The notes: generated by a model from the letters alone, not told the origin. 64,000 bases of DNA from Pseudoluteimonas sp044226035 (GCA_044226035.1 JBGAHT010000003.1:1-64000); one strand, 5' to 3'; shown: positions 1-8,793, numbered from the stretch's first letter. Made by a program: numbers and translations.

Positions 1-1253
1 AGTTCGGCGCTGCGGATCAGGATGTTGAGGTCGAGGTCGCCGTCGCGGTTGAGCCAGCCGAACGCGCCGGTGTAGGCGCCGCGCCCGGTTCCCTCGAGTT
101 CGGCGATGACCTGCATGCAGCGCACCTTCGGGCAGCCGGTGATGGTGCCGCCGGGGAACACCGCGGCGATCGTCGCGCCGGGCGTCGCGTCCGCGCGCAG
201 GCGGCCGCGCACGTTGCTGACGATGTGGTGCACGTGCGCGTAGCTTTCCACCGTCATCAGCTCGTCCACCTCGACGCTGCCGGGCACGCACACGCGGCCG
301 AGGTCGTTGCGTTCGAGGTCGATCAGCATCACGTGTTCGGCGCGTTCCTTGGGGTTGCCGACCAGGTCGCGGATGCGCGCCGCGTCGTCGTCGCCGTCGA
401 AGCGCGGGCGCGTGCCGGCGATGGGCCGGGTCTCGACCACGGCCTGCCCCGGGCTTGATCCGGGGTCGCCGCGCACCGACACCAGCCGTTCCGGCGAGGC
501 GCTGACCACCGCGAAACCCTCGCCGGCGAACACCCCGGCGAACGGCGCGGGGTTGTGGGTGCGCAGGCGCTGGAACAGTTCCGCCGGCTGCGGCGCGCGC
601 GCGAACCGCGCGTTCCAGCCGCGGCTGATGTTGGCCTGGAACACGTCGCCGGCGGCGAGGTAATCGAGCACGCGGCGCACGCCGTCGGTGAAGCGTTCGG
701 GTTCATCCTCGTCGATGCGCGTCGGCGGCGTCCATTCCGGCAGCGGCGGCTGCGCGGCGAGCGCGGCGATGTCGGCTTCGATGGCATCGAGCATGCCGGC
801 GTGCGCGGTTTCGGCCACGGCCACGCATTCGCCGCTGGCGCGGTCGCGCAGGACCGCCGCCGGGCAACGCAGCGCCAGCGCGACCGGCACCGCGCCGGGC
901 GCGGGCGGCAGCGACAGCACCGGCTCGATTTCGCGCGCGAGCTCGTAGGCGAGGAACAGCGCCCAGCCGCCGCGGAACGGCCAGCGCCCGTTTCGGTCGG
1001 CATGTTCCCCGCGCGGAATGCGTTGGTTCCGCCATTCGCGGTCGAGCGCGGCGAGGAAGGTTTCGCCCTCGCGCAGGCGCACCGATTCGCCGTTCGCGGC
1101 GAGCAGCAGGTCCCAGCGTCCCTGCGCGGTGCCGGCCGCGGCGGATTCGAGCAGCAGCGGATAGCGCGCCGGCGCCGACCGGTGCAAGTCGAGCAGGTCG
1201 AAACCGGCAGCGAGCGCGCGGGTGGCGAGCACCGGCCGGTCCGCTGCCGCCAT
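1..1253 (-). CDS. pabB: Aminodeoxychorismate synthase component I (PabB), 3' end cut by window edge
   Basis: PabB aminates chorismate to 4-amino-4-deoxychorismate with the PabA glutaminase, the first step of p-aminobenzoate and folate synthesis in the cytoplasm. About 417 residues are visible from the ATG at 1253; the C-terminus lies beyond position 1. Chorismate-binding motifs are clear: VSASPERL, TRPIAGTRPR, LMLIDLERNDLGRV and GGTITGCPKVR. The PIAGT motif has Ala where E. coli PabB has the Lys of PIKGT; the family is known to include both versions. The N-terminal YPLLLES segment is usual for PabB/TrpE. The start lies 8 bp after the upstream gene's stop, in the same orientation as the fab operon. 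A short palindrome-encoded insertion (about PGSSPGQ) sits just before the PIAGT strand. TrpE is the alternative, but neighbours and sequence favour PabB. Confidence 0.92.
   Translation of the reverse strand, partial: MAAADRPVLATRALAAGFDLLDLHRSAPARYPLLLESAAAGTAQGRWDLLLAANGESVRLREGETFLAALDREWRNQRIPRGEHADRNGRWPFRGGWALFLAYELAREIEPVLSLPPAPGAVPVALALRCPAAVLRDRASGECVAVAETAHAGMLDAIEADIAALAAQPPLPEWTPPTRIDEDEPERFTDGVRRVLDYLAAGDVFQANISRGWNARFARAPQPAELFQRLRTHNPAPFAGVFAGEGFAVVSASPERLVSVRGDPGSSPGQAVVETRPIAGTRPRFDGDDDAARIRDLVGNPKERAEHVMLIDLERNDLGRVCVPGSVEVDELMTVESYAHVHHIVSNVRGRLRADATPGATIAAVFPGGTITGCPKVRCMQVIAELEGTGRGAYTGAFGWLNRDGDLDLNILIRSAE
446..467 (-). repeat. Palindromic repeat inserted in frame in pabB
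   Basis: On the minus strand GACCCCGGATCAAGCCCGGG and following bases form a hairpin with CCCCGG/CCGGGG arms at 447-452 and 460-465. It resembles the widespread intergenic repeat of the CCGGATCAAGTCCGG type. Here it lies inside pabB and encodes roughly PGSSPGQ between the SPERLVSVRGD strand and VVETRPIAGT, where related proteins, from memory, have a short turn. The frame stays open. Confidence 0.55.
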
Positions 1254-1261
1254 GCCCGCGC

Positions 1262-2305
1262 TCAAGCCGTCGCTTGCGGCGCGGTTCCGCAGGCGTGGCA
1301 GTAGCGCGCGAATGCGCTCTTGCGCGCGGCGCATTTCGCGCAATGATCGAAGATGCCGATGCCGCAATGCGGGCAGAAATCGTTGGCCGTGTCCTTGAGG
1401 TCGACACGGCGTTCGCAACCCGGGCAGACGCCCTTGTCCAGCCGCGCCAGGGCGACGTCGTAGCCGAGTTCCTCGCGGCGTTCGTGCTCGGGTTGCTGCT
1501 CGGCCAACTTCTGCCGTTCGAGGTAACGGCTCAGCCCCAGGATCGCCCAGCGCCCGACCAGTGCCGTCACCACGATGCCCACCGCGTAGCGCACGTAACC
1601 ACCGTAGCTGGGCAGGTACGGCACCAGCTCGACGAAGAAGGCGAACAGCGCGAACAGGATGAAGCCCCACACGAACGGCCACCACCGGCTTTTGCGGTGG
1701 CGCGAGAACAACCAACCGGCGATGACCAGCAACGGCAGGGTCAGCGCGAGCCGATAGCCGAACACGCGTAGTTCCACCTTGCGTTGTTCCGTATCGAGCC
1801 TGCGCTGCGCATCCACCTCGAGCAGGTCGAGCCTGGCCTGCGCCTGTTCGGCGGCCTGCTGCGCGTCCAGCGCGATCTGGCGTTGAGCGTCCAGGCGCAG
1901 TTGCGCCTGCTGCTCCTTCGCCTTCAAGGCATCCAGCGCACGGGTGCGCGAGATTACTTCCGGATCCTGGTCGGGGCGGCTGGTCGCGCTACGCGTGGCG
2001 ATCCAGTTGGAGAAGGCCTCGCGCGCGTTCTGGTTGGTCTTGCCCGCCACTTCCAGCGCGAGCTGCGCCTGCGCCAGTTCGCGGTCGGCGGCGCGCCCGC
2101 GGGCATTGGCGCGCTCGATCGCCTCGCGCAGCGGATGCGCGGCGCCCTGGTCCATGAAGCGTTCGAGCTGCAGCGGCTGCTCGATCCGCGGCAGGTCGCC
2201 GACGATGGTGTTGCCCAGCCCGATCAGGAACCCGGCGAACACCAGCGCCACCACCCACAAGCCACGGTGGAACCATTTTTCAGACAATCGCAAGGACTTG
2301 CCCAT
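1262..2305 (-). CDS. Membrane protein with coiled coil and C-terminal zinc ribbons
   Basis: Unknown function, 347 residues. One membrane segment is at about residues 15-35. A long charged Ala/Gln-rich stretch at about 50-180 looks like a coiled coil, followed by three hydrophobic helices at about 185-260. The C-terminal 60 residues hold three Cys pairs (CPGCERR, CPHCGIGIFDHCAKC, CHACG), consistent with two zinc ribbons or a rubredoxin-like fold. It reads in the fab direction, starts 31 bp after fabF ends and stops 8 bp before pabB, so it is probably cotranscribed with them. Such zinc-ribbon membrane proteins are common uncharacterised genes in Xanthomonadaceae. No enzymatic motif is visible. 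Confidence 0.8.
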   Translation of the reverse strand: MGKSLRLSEKWFHRGLWVVALVFAGFLIGLGNTIVGDLPRIEQPLQLERFMDQGAAHPLREAIERANARGRAADRELAQAQLALEVAGKTNQNAREAFSNWIATRSATSRPDQDPEVISRTRALDALKAKEQQAQLRLDAQRQIALDAQQAAEQAQARLDLLEVDAQRRLDTEQRKVELRVFGYRLALTLPLLVIAGWLFSRHRKSRWWPFVWGFILFALFAFFVELVPYLPSYGGYVRYAVGIVVTALVGRWAILGLSRYLERQKLAEQQPEHERREELGYDVALARLDKGVCPGCERRVDLKDTANDFCPHCGIGIFDHCAKCAARKSAFARYCHACGTAPQATA

Positions 2306-2336
2306 CGGTGATTCCCCCTGTTGCGGCGCGAAAGAA

Positions 2337-3575
2337 TCAGGCGCGGCGGAACACCAGCGTGCCGTTGGTGCCGCCGAAGCCGAACGAGTTGGACATCGCG
2401 ATGTCCACCTGCTTTTCGCGCGCGACGTGCGGCACGTAGTCCAGGTCGCAGCCCTCGGACGGATGGTCGAGGTTGATCGTCGGCGGGATGATGCCGGTGT
2501 GCAGCGCCATCGCCGAGAACACCGCCTCGACGCCGCCGGCCGCGCCGAGCAGGTGCCCGGTCATCGACTTGGTCGAGCTGACCATCACCGACTTCGCCGC
2601 CTCGCCCATCGCGCGCTTCATCGCCATCGTCTCGGCGAGGTCGCCGGCCGGCGTGGACGTGCCGTGCGCATTGATGTAGCCGACCTGCGCGGGGTCGATG
2701 CCGGCGTCGCGGATGGCGTTGGCCATGCAGCGCGCCGCGCCGTCGCCGTTCTCGCTCGGCGCGGTCATGTGGTAGGCGTCGCCGCTCATGCCGAAGCCGG
2801 CGAGCTCGCAGTAGATGCGCGCGCCGCGCGCCTTGGCGCGTTCGTATTCCTCGAGCACCAGGATGCCGGCGCCGTCGCCCATGACGAAGCCGTCGCGGTC
2901 CTTGTCCCACGGGCGCGAGGCCCTGGCCGGATCGTCGTTGCGGGTGGACAGCGCCTTCATCGCGCAGAAGCCGCCGAGCGAGGTCGGCGTGGTCGCGTAC
3001 TCGGCGCCGCCGGCGACCATCGCGTCGGCCTCGCCGTACTGGATCATGCGCATCGCCAGGCCGATGTTGTGCGTGGCCGTGGTGCAGGCGGTGACCGCGG
3101 CGATGTTCGGGCCCTTGGCGCCGGTCATGATCGAGACCTGCCCGGCGATCATGTTGATGATGGTGCTGGGCACGTAGAACGGCGAGATCTTGCGCGGGCC
3201 GCCGGCGGCGTACTTCAGCGTGGTTTCCTCGATGCCGTGCAGGCCGCCGATGCCGGCGCCGATGGCCACGCCGATGCGTTCGGCCGCCTCGCCCTCGATC
3301 GCGATGCCCGAATCGGCGATGGACATCAGCGCGGCCGCGACGCCGTAGTGCACGAAGGGATCCATCTTCTTGATGTCCTTCGGCGCGATCCAGCGGGCCG
3401 GATCGAAATCCTTGACCTCGCCCGCGATCCGGGTCGGGAACGCGGAGGCGTCGAAGTGGGTGATCGGGCCGATCCCCGACCGGCCGTTGACGATGCCGTC
3501 CCAGCTCGTGGCCAGGTCGTTGCCCAGCGGCGAAACGATGCCGAGACCGGTGACGACGACGCGACGCTTGCTCAT
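2337..3575 (-). CDS. fabF: Beta-ketoacyl-ACP synthase II (FabF)
   Basis: FabF condenses malonyl-ACP with acyl-ACP during fatty-acid elongation. The 412-residue length is normal. The Cys-His-His triad is visible: Cys164 in VTACTTATHN, His in INAHGTSTPAGD and His in MTGHLLGAAGG, with the C-terminal FGFGGTNG loop. It starts with ATG (MSKRRVVVTG) and follows acpP by about 140 bp in the order fabH-fabD-fabG-acpP-fabF, which fits one operon. A GC-rich hairpin lies between acpP and fabF and may tune expression. FabB-type enzymes are shorter and diverge around the active site, so FabF is the better call. Confidence 0.97.
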   Translation of the reverse strand: MSKRRVVVTGLGIVSPLGNDLATSWDGIVNGRSGIGPITHFDASAFPTRIAGEVKDFDPARWIAPKDIKKMDPFVHYGVAAALMSIADSGIAIEGEAAERIGVAIGAGIGGLHGIEETTLKYAAGGPRKISPFYVPSTIINMIAGQVSIMTGAKGPNIAAVTACTTATHNIGLAMRMIQYGEADAMVAGGAEYATTPTSLGGFCAMKALSTRNDDPARASRPWDKDRDGFVMGDGAGILVLEEYERAKARGARIYCELAGFGMSGDAYHMTAPSENGDGAARCMANAIRDAGIDPAQVGYINAHGTSTPAGDLAETMAMKRAMGEAAKSVMVSSTKSMTGHLLGAAGGVEAVFSAMALHTGIIPPTINLDHPSEGCDLDYVPHVAREKQVDIAMSNSFGFGGTNGTLVFRRA

Positions 3576-3659
3576 GCCTGGCTCCCGGGCCCGATGCCCA
3601 TGCGAATGCTCATCTGCTCATGACGTACATACGCCCGCGGATGCGGCTCCGGAAACACG

Positions 3660-3681
3660 CGGGGCCGCATGCGCGGCCCCA
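3660..3681 (-). terminator. GC-rich hairpin between acpP and fabF (possible attenuator)
   Basis: An inverted repeat GGGGCCGC-atg-CGCGGCCCC lies in the acpP-fabF gap. On the minus strand it is followed by only a short T-containing stretch, so it is a weak terminator or an mRNA-stability hairpin. It could explain how ACP, needed in excess, is made at higher level than FabF; that is inference. Confidence 0.4.
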
Positions 3682-3718
3682 GCGGTGTCACGGCCACGGC
3701 GCGCGGGCGCCGGCGACT

Positions 3719-3958
3719 TCACGCCTTGACGTGGGCCTTGACGTAATCGATCGCCTGCTGCACCGAGGTGATCTTCTCGGCTTCCTCGTCCGGGATCTCG
3801 CACTCGAACTCTTCCTCGAGCGCCATCACCAGCTCGACCGTGTCGAGCGAGTCCGCGCCGAGGTCGTCGACGAAGGAGGCGTTGTTGGTGACTTCTTCTT
3901 CCTTGACGCCAAGTTGTTCGACCACGATCTTCTTGACGCGTTCTTCGATGCTGCTCAT
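3719..3958 (-). CDS. acpP: Acyl carrier protein
   Basis: ACP carries growing acyl chains on a phosphopantetheine arm. The protein has 79 residues from the chosen ATG (MSSIEERVKK), is strongly acidic and contains the DLGADSLD motif with Ser37 as the modified residue. A longer in-frame start 60 bp upstream exists, but the extra residues do not fit the family. The chosen ATG has a GGAGG-type ribosome site (CGGAGGAGCG) about 8 bp upstream. It sits between fabG and fabF as in most gammaproteobacteria. Confidence 0.97.
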   Translation of the reverse strand: MSSIEERVKKIVVEQLGVKEEEVTNNASFVDDLGADSLDTVELVMALEEEFECEIPDEEAEKITSVQQAIDYVKAHVKA

Positions 3959-4083
3959 CTGTCTTCGCTCCTCCGGGGAGTCCGTTGCGGCGGGTAGTGT
4001 AAGGGAAAGCCGCGGCATTCGCGCATCGCCGCGGAAGCCTTCCGGCTCAATGACTTAGGGCGTGTAGCTTTCGCAAAGTGTGC

Positions 4084-4827
4084 TCATGGCATGTACATGC
4101 CACCGTTCACGTGCAGGGTTTCGCCGGTGATGTACGCGGCGTTCGGGCCGGCCAGGAACGCCACCGCTCGCGCGATGTCGGCCGGCTCGCCGAGGCGGCC
4201 CAGCGCGATCTGCCCGAGCATCGCGTTCTTCGCGTCCTCGGGCAGTTCGCGGGTCATGTCGGTATCGATGAAACCGGGCGCGACGACATTGACGGTGACG
4301 CCGCGCGAACCGATCTCCTTCGCCAGCGACTTGCTGAAGGCGATGATGCCGGCCTTGGCCGCGGCGTAGTTGGCCTGCCCGGCGTTGCCGGTCACGCCGA
4401 TCACCGAGGCGATGTTGACGATGCGGCCCTTGCGCGCCTTCATCATCCCGCGCATCGCCGCCTTGCAGCTGCGGAACACGCTGGTGAGATTGGTGTCGAG
4501 GATCGCCTGCCAGTCCTCGTCCTTCATCCGCAGCAGCAGGTTGTCGCGGGTGATGCCGGCGTTGTTGACGAGGATGGAAAGGCCGCCGAATTCCTTGCCG
4601 ACGGCATCGACCAGCGCTTCGATCGCGCCCGGCGCGTTGACGTCGAGCACGCGCCCCGCGCCGCCCTTCGCGGCGAGGCGCTGCGAAATCGCGGCGGCGC
4701 CGGATTCGCTGGTGGCGGTGCCGATGACGGTCGCGCCCTGCGCGGCCAGTTCGTCGGCGATGGCCGCGCCGATGCCGCGGCTGGCGCCGGTGACGAGGGC
4801 GATTTCACCCTTGAGAATTTCGGTCAT
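4084..4827 (-). CDS. fabG: 3-oxoacyl-ACP reductase (FabG)
   Basis: FabG is the NADPH-dependent reductase that turns 3-oxoacyl-ACP into 3-hydroxyacyl-ACP. The 247 residues form a classical short-chain dehydrogenase: cofactor motif TGASRGIG near residue 15, NNAG at about 90, catalytic Ser in NIASVIG, YAAAK with catalytic Tyr and Lys, and the C-terminal GETLHVNGGMYMP typical of FabG. It lies 37 bp after fabD and about 125 bp before acpP, inside the fatty-acid operon. Confidence 0.96.
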   Translation of the reverse strand: MTEILKGEIALVTGASRGIGAAIADELAAQGATVIGTATSESGAAAISQRLAAKGGAGRVLDVNAPGAIEALVDAVGKEFGGLSILVNNAGITRDNLLLRMKDEDWQAILDTNLTSVFRSCKAAMRGMMKARKGRIVNIASVIGVTGNAGQANYAAAKAGIIAFSKSLAKEIGSRGVTVNVVAPGFIDTDMTRELPEDAKNAMLGQIALGRLGEPADIARAVAFLAGPNAAYITGETLHVNGGMYMP

Positions 4828-4864
4828 GCTGTAAATCCTTCGATTCTTCCCGGAAGTCGCCGCT

Positions 4865-5812
4865 TCACTTCCATTCCGCCAGCGCGGTTTCGAAATCGCC
4901 GACGTTGCCGATCGCGCGCGCGTCCATGGCCTTGTCGATGCGCTTCACCAGGCCCGCCAGCACCTTGCCCGGGCCGCATTCGGCGACGCGGGTCGCGCCG
5001 CGCGCGGCCAGCGCCTCGATGCAGCGCGTCCACTGCACCGGCAGGTACAGCTGCCGCACCAGCGCGTCGCGAATCGCGTCGATGCCGTCGTGCGCCTTCG
5101 CGTCCACGTTCTGCACCACCGGCAACGACGGCGCGCGCCAGTGCAGCCCGGCCATGGTTTCGGCGAGCCGGTTCGCGGCTTCGCGCATCAGCGGCGTGTG
5201 CGAGGGCACGCTGACCGCGAGCTTCACCGCCTTGCGCACGCCTTTTTCCTGCAGCAGCGCCAGCGCACGGTCGACCGCCGCGGCATCGCCGCCGATGACG
5301 ATCTGCCCCGGCGAGTTGTAGTTGGCCGGGACCACGACCTCGCTGCCGGATGCCTCCTCGCAGGCGGCTTCCACCAGCGCGTCGTCGGCGCCGAGCACCG
5401 CGGCCATCGCGCCGGTACCGGCGGGCGCGGCGTCCTGCATCAGCTGGCCGCGGATGCGCACCAGGTGCGCGCCGTCCTTCAGCGACAGCGCGCCGGCGGC
5501 GACCAGCGCGGTGTATTCGCCCAGGCTGTGACCGGCCAGCACGGCGGGTCCGGGCCCGCCCTGCGCCTGCCACGCGCGCCACACGGCGATGCCTGCGGCC
5601 AGCAGCGCGGGCTGGGTGTATTCGGTGCGGTTGAGCATTGCCTCGGGGCCGCCCTGCGACAGCGCCCAGAGGTCCGCGCCGGCGCCGTCGGAGGCTTCCT
5701 CGAAGGCCGCGCGCACCACCGCGTGCGTTTCCGCCAGCTCGGCGAGCATGCCGACCGACTGCGACCCCTGTCCGGGGAACACGAAGGCGAGTTGCGGGCT
5801 GGATGCGGTCAC
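4865..5812 (-). CDS. fabD: Malonyl-CoA:ACP transacylase (FabD)
   Basis: FabD loads malonyl groups from CoA onto ACP. The 315-residue protein has the N-terminal FVFPGQGSQ loop, the nucleophile Ser96 in AGHSLGEYTAL, the catalytic-His region in VPSHTPLM and the C-terminal ECGPGKVLAGLVKR motif. The start codon is GTG (5810-5812), giving VTASSPQLAF; no in-frame ATG lies closer to the conserved N-terminus. It is followed by fabG after 37 bp. Confidence 0.96.
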   Translation of the reverse strand: MTASSPQLAFVFPGQGSQSVGMLAELAETHAVVRAAFEEASDGAGADLWALSQGGPEAMLNRTEYTQPALLAAGIAVWRAWQAQGGPGPAVLAGHSLGEYTALVAAGALSLKDGAHLVRIRGQLMQDAAPAGTGAMAAVLGADDALVEAACEEASGSEVVVPANYNSPGQIVIGGDAAAVDRALALLQEKGVRKAVKLAVSVPSHTPLMREAANRLAETMAGLHWRAPSLPVVQNVDAKAHDGIDAIRDALVRQLYLPVQWTRCIEALAARGATRVAECGPGKVLAGLVKRIDKAMDARAIGNVGDFETALAEWK

Positions 5813-5901
5813 GCGGGATGCCGAAGCGAGGCCGTTTGGCCCGGGACGCGCATGATAAGAGCAATTGCTCTAGCGCGTCTGTACCGCCGCGTAGGGTTCG
5901 C

Positions 5902-6882
5902 TCAATACCGGAGCAGCACGCTGCCCCAGGTGAAGCCGCCGCCGAAGGCCTCCAGCAGCAGCAACTGGCCGCGTTGCACCTTGCCCGAGCGCACCGCCTC
6001 GTCCAGCGCCAGCGGCACCGAGCCGGAGGAGGTGTTGCCGTGCTTGTCCACGGTGACGATCACCCGCTCCATCGGCATGTCCAGGCGCTTGGCCGTGGCC
6101 TCGATGATGCGCAGGTTGGCCTGGTGCGGGATCAGCCAGTCGACGTCGTGGCGGTCGAGGCCGTTGGCTTCCAGCGTTTCGTCGACCAGCGAGTCGAGCG
6201 CCTTCACCGCGTGCTTGAACACCTCGTTGCCGGTCATCAGCACGCGCACGCCGGCGTTGTCCTCGTCGGGCCTGAAGCCCTCGGACACGCCGACCGGGTT
6301 CCACAGCAATTCCTTCTTCGCGCCATCGGCGTGCAGGTGGGTACTGAGGATGCCGGTCGCGTCGTCGGCCTTGAGCACGACCGCGCCGGCGCCGTCGCCG
6401 AACAGCACGCAGGTGCTGCGATCGCTCCAGTCGACCATCCGCGTCAGGGTTTCCGAACCGACCACCAGCGCGGTTTTGGCGTCGCCCGATCGGATGAACT
6501 TGTCGGCGATCGAAAGCGCGTAGACGAAGCCGCAGCAGGCCGCGTTGACGTCGAACGCCGGGCAGCCGGCGATGCCGAGTTCGGCCTGCATCAGGCAGGC
6601 CGAGGACGGGAAGATCAGGTTCGGCGTGGTCGTGCCGAACACGATCAGGTCGATCTCGCCGGCCTCGACGCCCGCCGCCGCCATCGCCCGCAGCGCGGCA
6701 TCGCGCCCGAGCGACACCGTGGTCTCGCCCTCGCCGGCCACGTGGCGCTGGCGGATGCCGGTGCGGGCCGCGATCCATTCGTCGCTGGTCTCGACGCGCT
6801 GCGCCAGCTCGTCGTTGCTGACGACGCGGGCAGGCAACGCACTGCCGGTACCGGCGATGCGGGAATAGATCCGCTCGCTCAT
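5902..6882 (-). CDS. fabH: Beta-ketoacyl-ACP synthase III (FabH)
   Basis: FabH starts fatty-acid synthesis by condensing acetyl-CoA or a branched starter with malonyl-ACP. It has 326 residues. The active-site Cys116 is in DVNAACCGF, His is in WLIPHQANLRI and Asn in KHGNTSSGSVP, giving the usual Cys-His-Asn triad. The N-terminal TSDEWIAARTGIRQR is typical. Substrate choice (acetyl or branched-chain primers, common in this family) cannot be read from sequence. It lies between rpmF (58 bp upstream) and fabD (89 bp downstream). Confidence 0.96.
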   Translation of the reverse strand: MSERIYSRIAGTGSALPARVVSNDELAQRVETSDEWIAARTGIRQRHVAGEGETTVSLGRDAALRAMAAAGVEAGEIDLIVFGTTTPNLIFPSSACLMQAELGIAGCPAFDVNAACCGFVYALSIADKFIRSGDAKTALVVGSETLTRMVDWSDRSTCVLFGDGAGAVVLKADDATGILSTHLHADGAKKELLWNPVGVSEGFRPDEDNAGVRVLMTGNEVFKHAVKALDSLVDETLEANGLDRHDVDWLIPHQANLRIIEATAKRLDMPMERVIVTVDKHGNTSSGSVPLALDEAVRSGKVQRGQLLLLEAFGGGFTWGSVLLRY

Positions 6883-6940
6883 GGGCGGCGCCTCCAGGTA
6901 CGGGGTCGGCCCGGCACGCGATCCACGGGCCGTGCGTGGA

Positions 6941-7135
6941 TCAATCTTCTTCGACGATCTTGGTCTTCGGCACGATCACCTGCTTGCCGCGGTAGTAGCC
7001 GTCGGCGGTGACGTGGTGGCGCAGGTGGGTCTCGCCCGAGGTCGGATCGGTCGACAGCTGCTTGGCCGTCAGCGCGTCGTGCGAACGACGCTGGCCGCGG
7101 CGGGAGGGGGAAACGCGGGACTTCTGCACTGCCAT
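6941..7135 (-). CDS. rpmF: 50S ribosomal protein L32
   Basis: L32 is a small basic large-subunit protein. The 64 residues begin MAVQKSRVSPSRRGQRRSHD, the family signature, followed by the HLRHHVTADGYYRGKQV segment. The four-Cys zinc site found in some L32 proteins is absent, so this is the zinc-independent form. It has the conserved position between yceD and fabH, linking ribosome and lipid synthesis in one transcript. Confidence 0.97.
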   Translation of the reverse strand: MAVQKSRVSPSRRGQRRSHDALTAKQLSTDPTSGETHLRHHVTADGYYRGKQVIVPKTKIVEED

Positions 7136-7217
7136 GGGATTGCTCCAGGAACTGAACTTTCAAAACGCATCTTGGGAAAACGATTCTCGAAGAACCGCCG
7201 AACCGCGCAATTCTCCG

Positions 7218-7730
7218 TCAAGCGCCGGACTTCTTCCATGCCGACAGCGCCGCGAACGGGTTGTCCTGCCTTGGCGCGTCCGCGTCCTGCGGCCAGTCGC
7301 CTTCCATCGGCTCGGTCCCCGGCCGCACCGGCACCACCGGCATGGCCAGGATCAACTCGTCCTCGACCAGGTCCAGCGGATGCAGGCGGCCATCCGCGGG
7401 AACCAGCAAGGCCTCGTAGCCTTCCGGCAACGCGGCTTCGTCGGCCTCGTCCCGGATCAGCCCGAGCCGCTGCTCGATCTTCACCGGATACAGGAAGCGT
7501 TGCAGGCTGCGCTGGCATTGCAGCGGCAGCTCGGCTTCGGCTTCCAGCACCACGCAGGGCAGCTGCAGCGCATCGCGGTCGAAATCGAGCGCGAAACGCA
7601 CTTCGCCATCGGGGTCGAACAGTCCGTCGCGCAACCGCGGCAACGAGGCCAGGGGCACGCGTCCCTCGATCCTGTGGCGGGCCGCGACCGAGCGCCACGC
7701 GTCCAGGACTTCGGGGATTTCGGTGGACAT
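7218..7730 (-). CDS. yceD: YceD family protein (DUF177)
   Basis: This 170-residue protein matches the YceD/DUF177 family, implicated in 23S rRNA metabolism and almost always encoded before rpmF. Visible hallmarks are an acidic composition, a central CQRSLQRFLYPV segment in place of the more common CQRC, and the C-terminal PRQDNPFAALSAWKK. The first Cys region is preserved but the usual second cysteine is Ser. The ATG at 7730 (MSTEIPEVLDAW) is preferred over an in-frame codon 66 bp upstream because the added residues look random. It is the first gene of the minus-strand operon. Confidence 0.9.
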   Translation of the reverse strand: MSTEIPEVLDAWRSVAARHRIEGRVPLASLPRLRDGLFDPDGEVRFALDFDRDALQLPCVVLEAEAELPLQCQRSLQRFLYPVKIEQRLGLIRDEADEAALPEGYEALLVPADGRLHPLDLVEDELILAMPVVPVRPGTEPMEGDWPQDADAPRQDNPFAALSAWKKSGA

Positions 7731-7852
7731 AAGGCGCGAAATGCTAGGGCCAGCCCCGGTCGATGTCAAACCCAAGCCCTTGACCCGGCAAGGCATTTGC
7801 CGCCCGGGCCGGGATCGGGGCAGACTTCGGGAGCAATCCCGGGGAATCGCGC

Positions 7853-8212
7853 GTGAAGCTCACCATCGTCCTGCTGTTGCTGGCCCTGGCCGCCGGCGCG
7901 GCATTCCTGCTCCGCCGGCGCGGCCCCGCCCCGCGCCAGCGCGCCGTCGCCGAGCTGCTGGACGCCGCCGACGCGCTCGAGGCCCGTCTGCGCCAGGCCC
8001 GGGCGGAAATCGAGGCGATCGCCGGCGACGACGCCAACCCGGTGCGCGAGGCCATGCAGGAAATGCTTCGCCAGCGGCTGTGGCTGCAGCAGCATGGCGG
8101 ACAGGCTTCGCTGCAACAGCTGGCCGGCGTCCGCGCCTCCATCGACGCCGCGCGCGGCCGCCTCGAACAGATGCTGGCGCAGCTGGAACGCGCGCGTTCG
8201 ACCGCGCATTGA
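7853..8212 (+). CDS. Small membrane-anchored coiled-coil protein
   Basis: Unknown function, 119 residues, GTG start preceded by GGGGAATC. One N-terminal helix at about residues 3-20 (IVLLLLALAAGAAFLL) could be a membrane anchor or uncleaved signal. The rest is Ala/Arg/Glu-rich with heptad-like spacing, consistent with a coiled coil. It starts 122 bp from the divergent yceD and ends 5 bp before yceF, so it probably shares yceF's transcript. High GC and native-looking codon use suggest a resident gene. Confidence 0.7.
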   Translation: MKLTIVLLLLALAAGAAFLLRRRGPAPRQRAVAELLDAADALEARLRQARAEIEAIAGDDANPVREAMQEMLRQRLWLQQHGGQASLQQLAGVRASIDAARGRLEQMLAQLERARSTAH

Positions 8213-8217
8213 ACGCC

Positions 8218-8793
8218 GTGCCCGGCCGGCTGCTGCTCGCCTCCACCTCGCCCTACCGGCGCGAACTGCTGCAACGCCTGGGCCTGCCGTTCGAATGCGT
8301 CCCGCCGCAGGTCGACGAATCGCCATCGCCGGGCGAACCGCCGGCCGCGCTCGCCTCGCGGCTGGCGGCGGCAAAGGCCGCGGCGGTCAGCGCGTCGCAC
8401 CCGGATGCATGGGTGATCGGTTCCGACCAGGTCGCCGACCTCGACGGCCGCGTGCTCGGCAAGCCGGGCGATTTCGAAACCGCAAGCGCGCAACTGCGGG
8501 CGATGTCCGGCCGCGAGGTCGCGTTCCACACCGCGTTGTGCGTCGCCGGCCCGGGTTTTCGCGAGCATGCCGTCGATACGACCCGGGTGCGCTTGCGCGA
8601 ACTCGACGACGACGAGATCGCGCGCTACCTGCGGGCGGAACCGGCGCTCGATTGCGCCGGCAGCTTCAAGGCCGAGGGACTGGGGATCGCCTTGTTCGAT
8701 GCGATCGACAGCCGCGACCCGACCGCACTGGTCGGGCTTCCATTGATCGCGACTGCGCGGTTGTTGCGGAAGGCGGGGTTTTCAGTGCCGTGA
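8218..8793 (+). CDS. yceF: Maf-family nucleotide pyrophosphatase, YceF type
   Basis: Maf proteins hydrolyse modified or canonical nucleoside triphosphates; the YceF branch prefers 7-methyl-GTP in E. coli. The 191-residue protein opens with LLLASTSPYRRELLQRLGL, has the catalytic GSDQVADLDGRVLGKPG stretch, and ends with CAGSFKAEGLGIALFD and RDPTALVGLPL, which track YceF rather than YhdE. The start is a GTG at 8218, 5 bp after the upstream stop. It lies back to back with yceD-rpmF-fab, the usual neighbourhood. Confidence 0.92.
   Translation: MPGRLLLASTSPYRRELLQRLGLPFECVPPQVDESPSPGEPPAALASRLAAAKAAAVSASHPDAWVIGSDQVADLDGRVLGKPGDFETASAQLRAMSGREVAFHTALCVAGPGFREHAVDTTRVRLRELDDDEIARYLRAEPALDCAGSFKAEGLGIALFDAIDSRDPTALVGLPLIATARLLRKAGFSVP

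Noticed and set aside
3959..4018. Longer acpP start adding 20 residues
   Set aside because: The extra residues do not fit acyl carrier proteins and the downstream ATG has a clear ribosome site.
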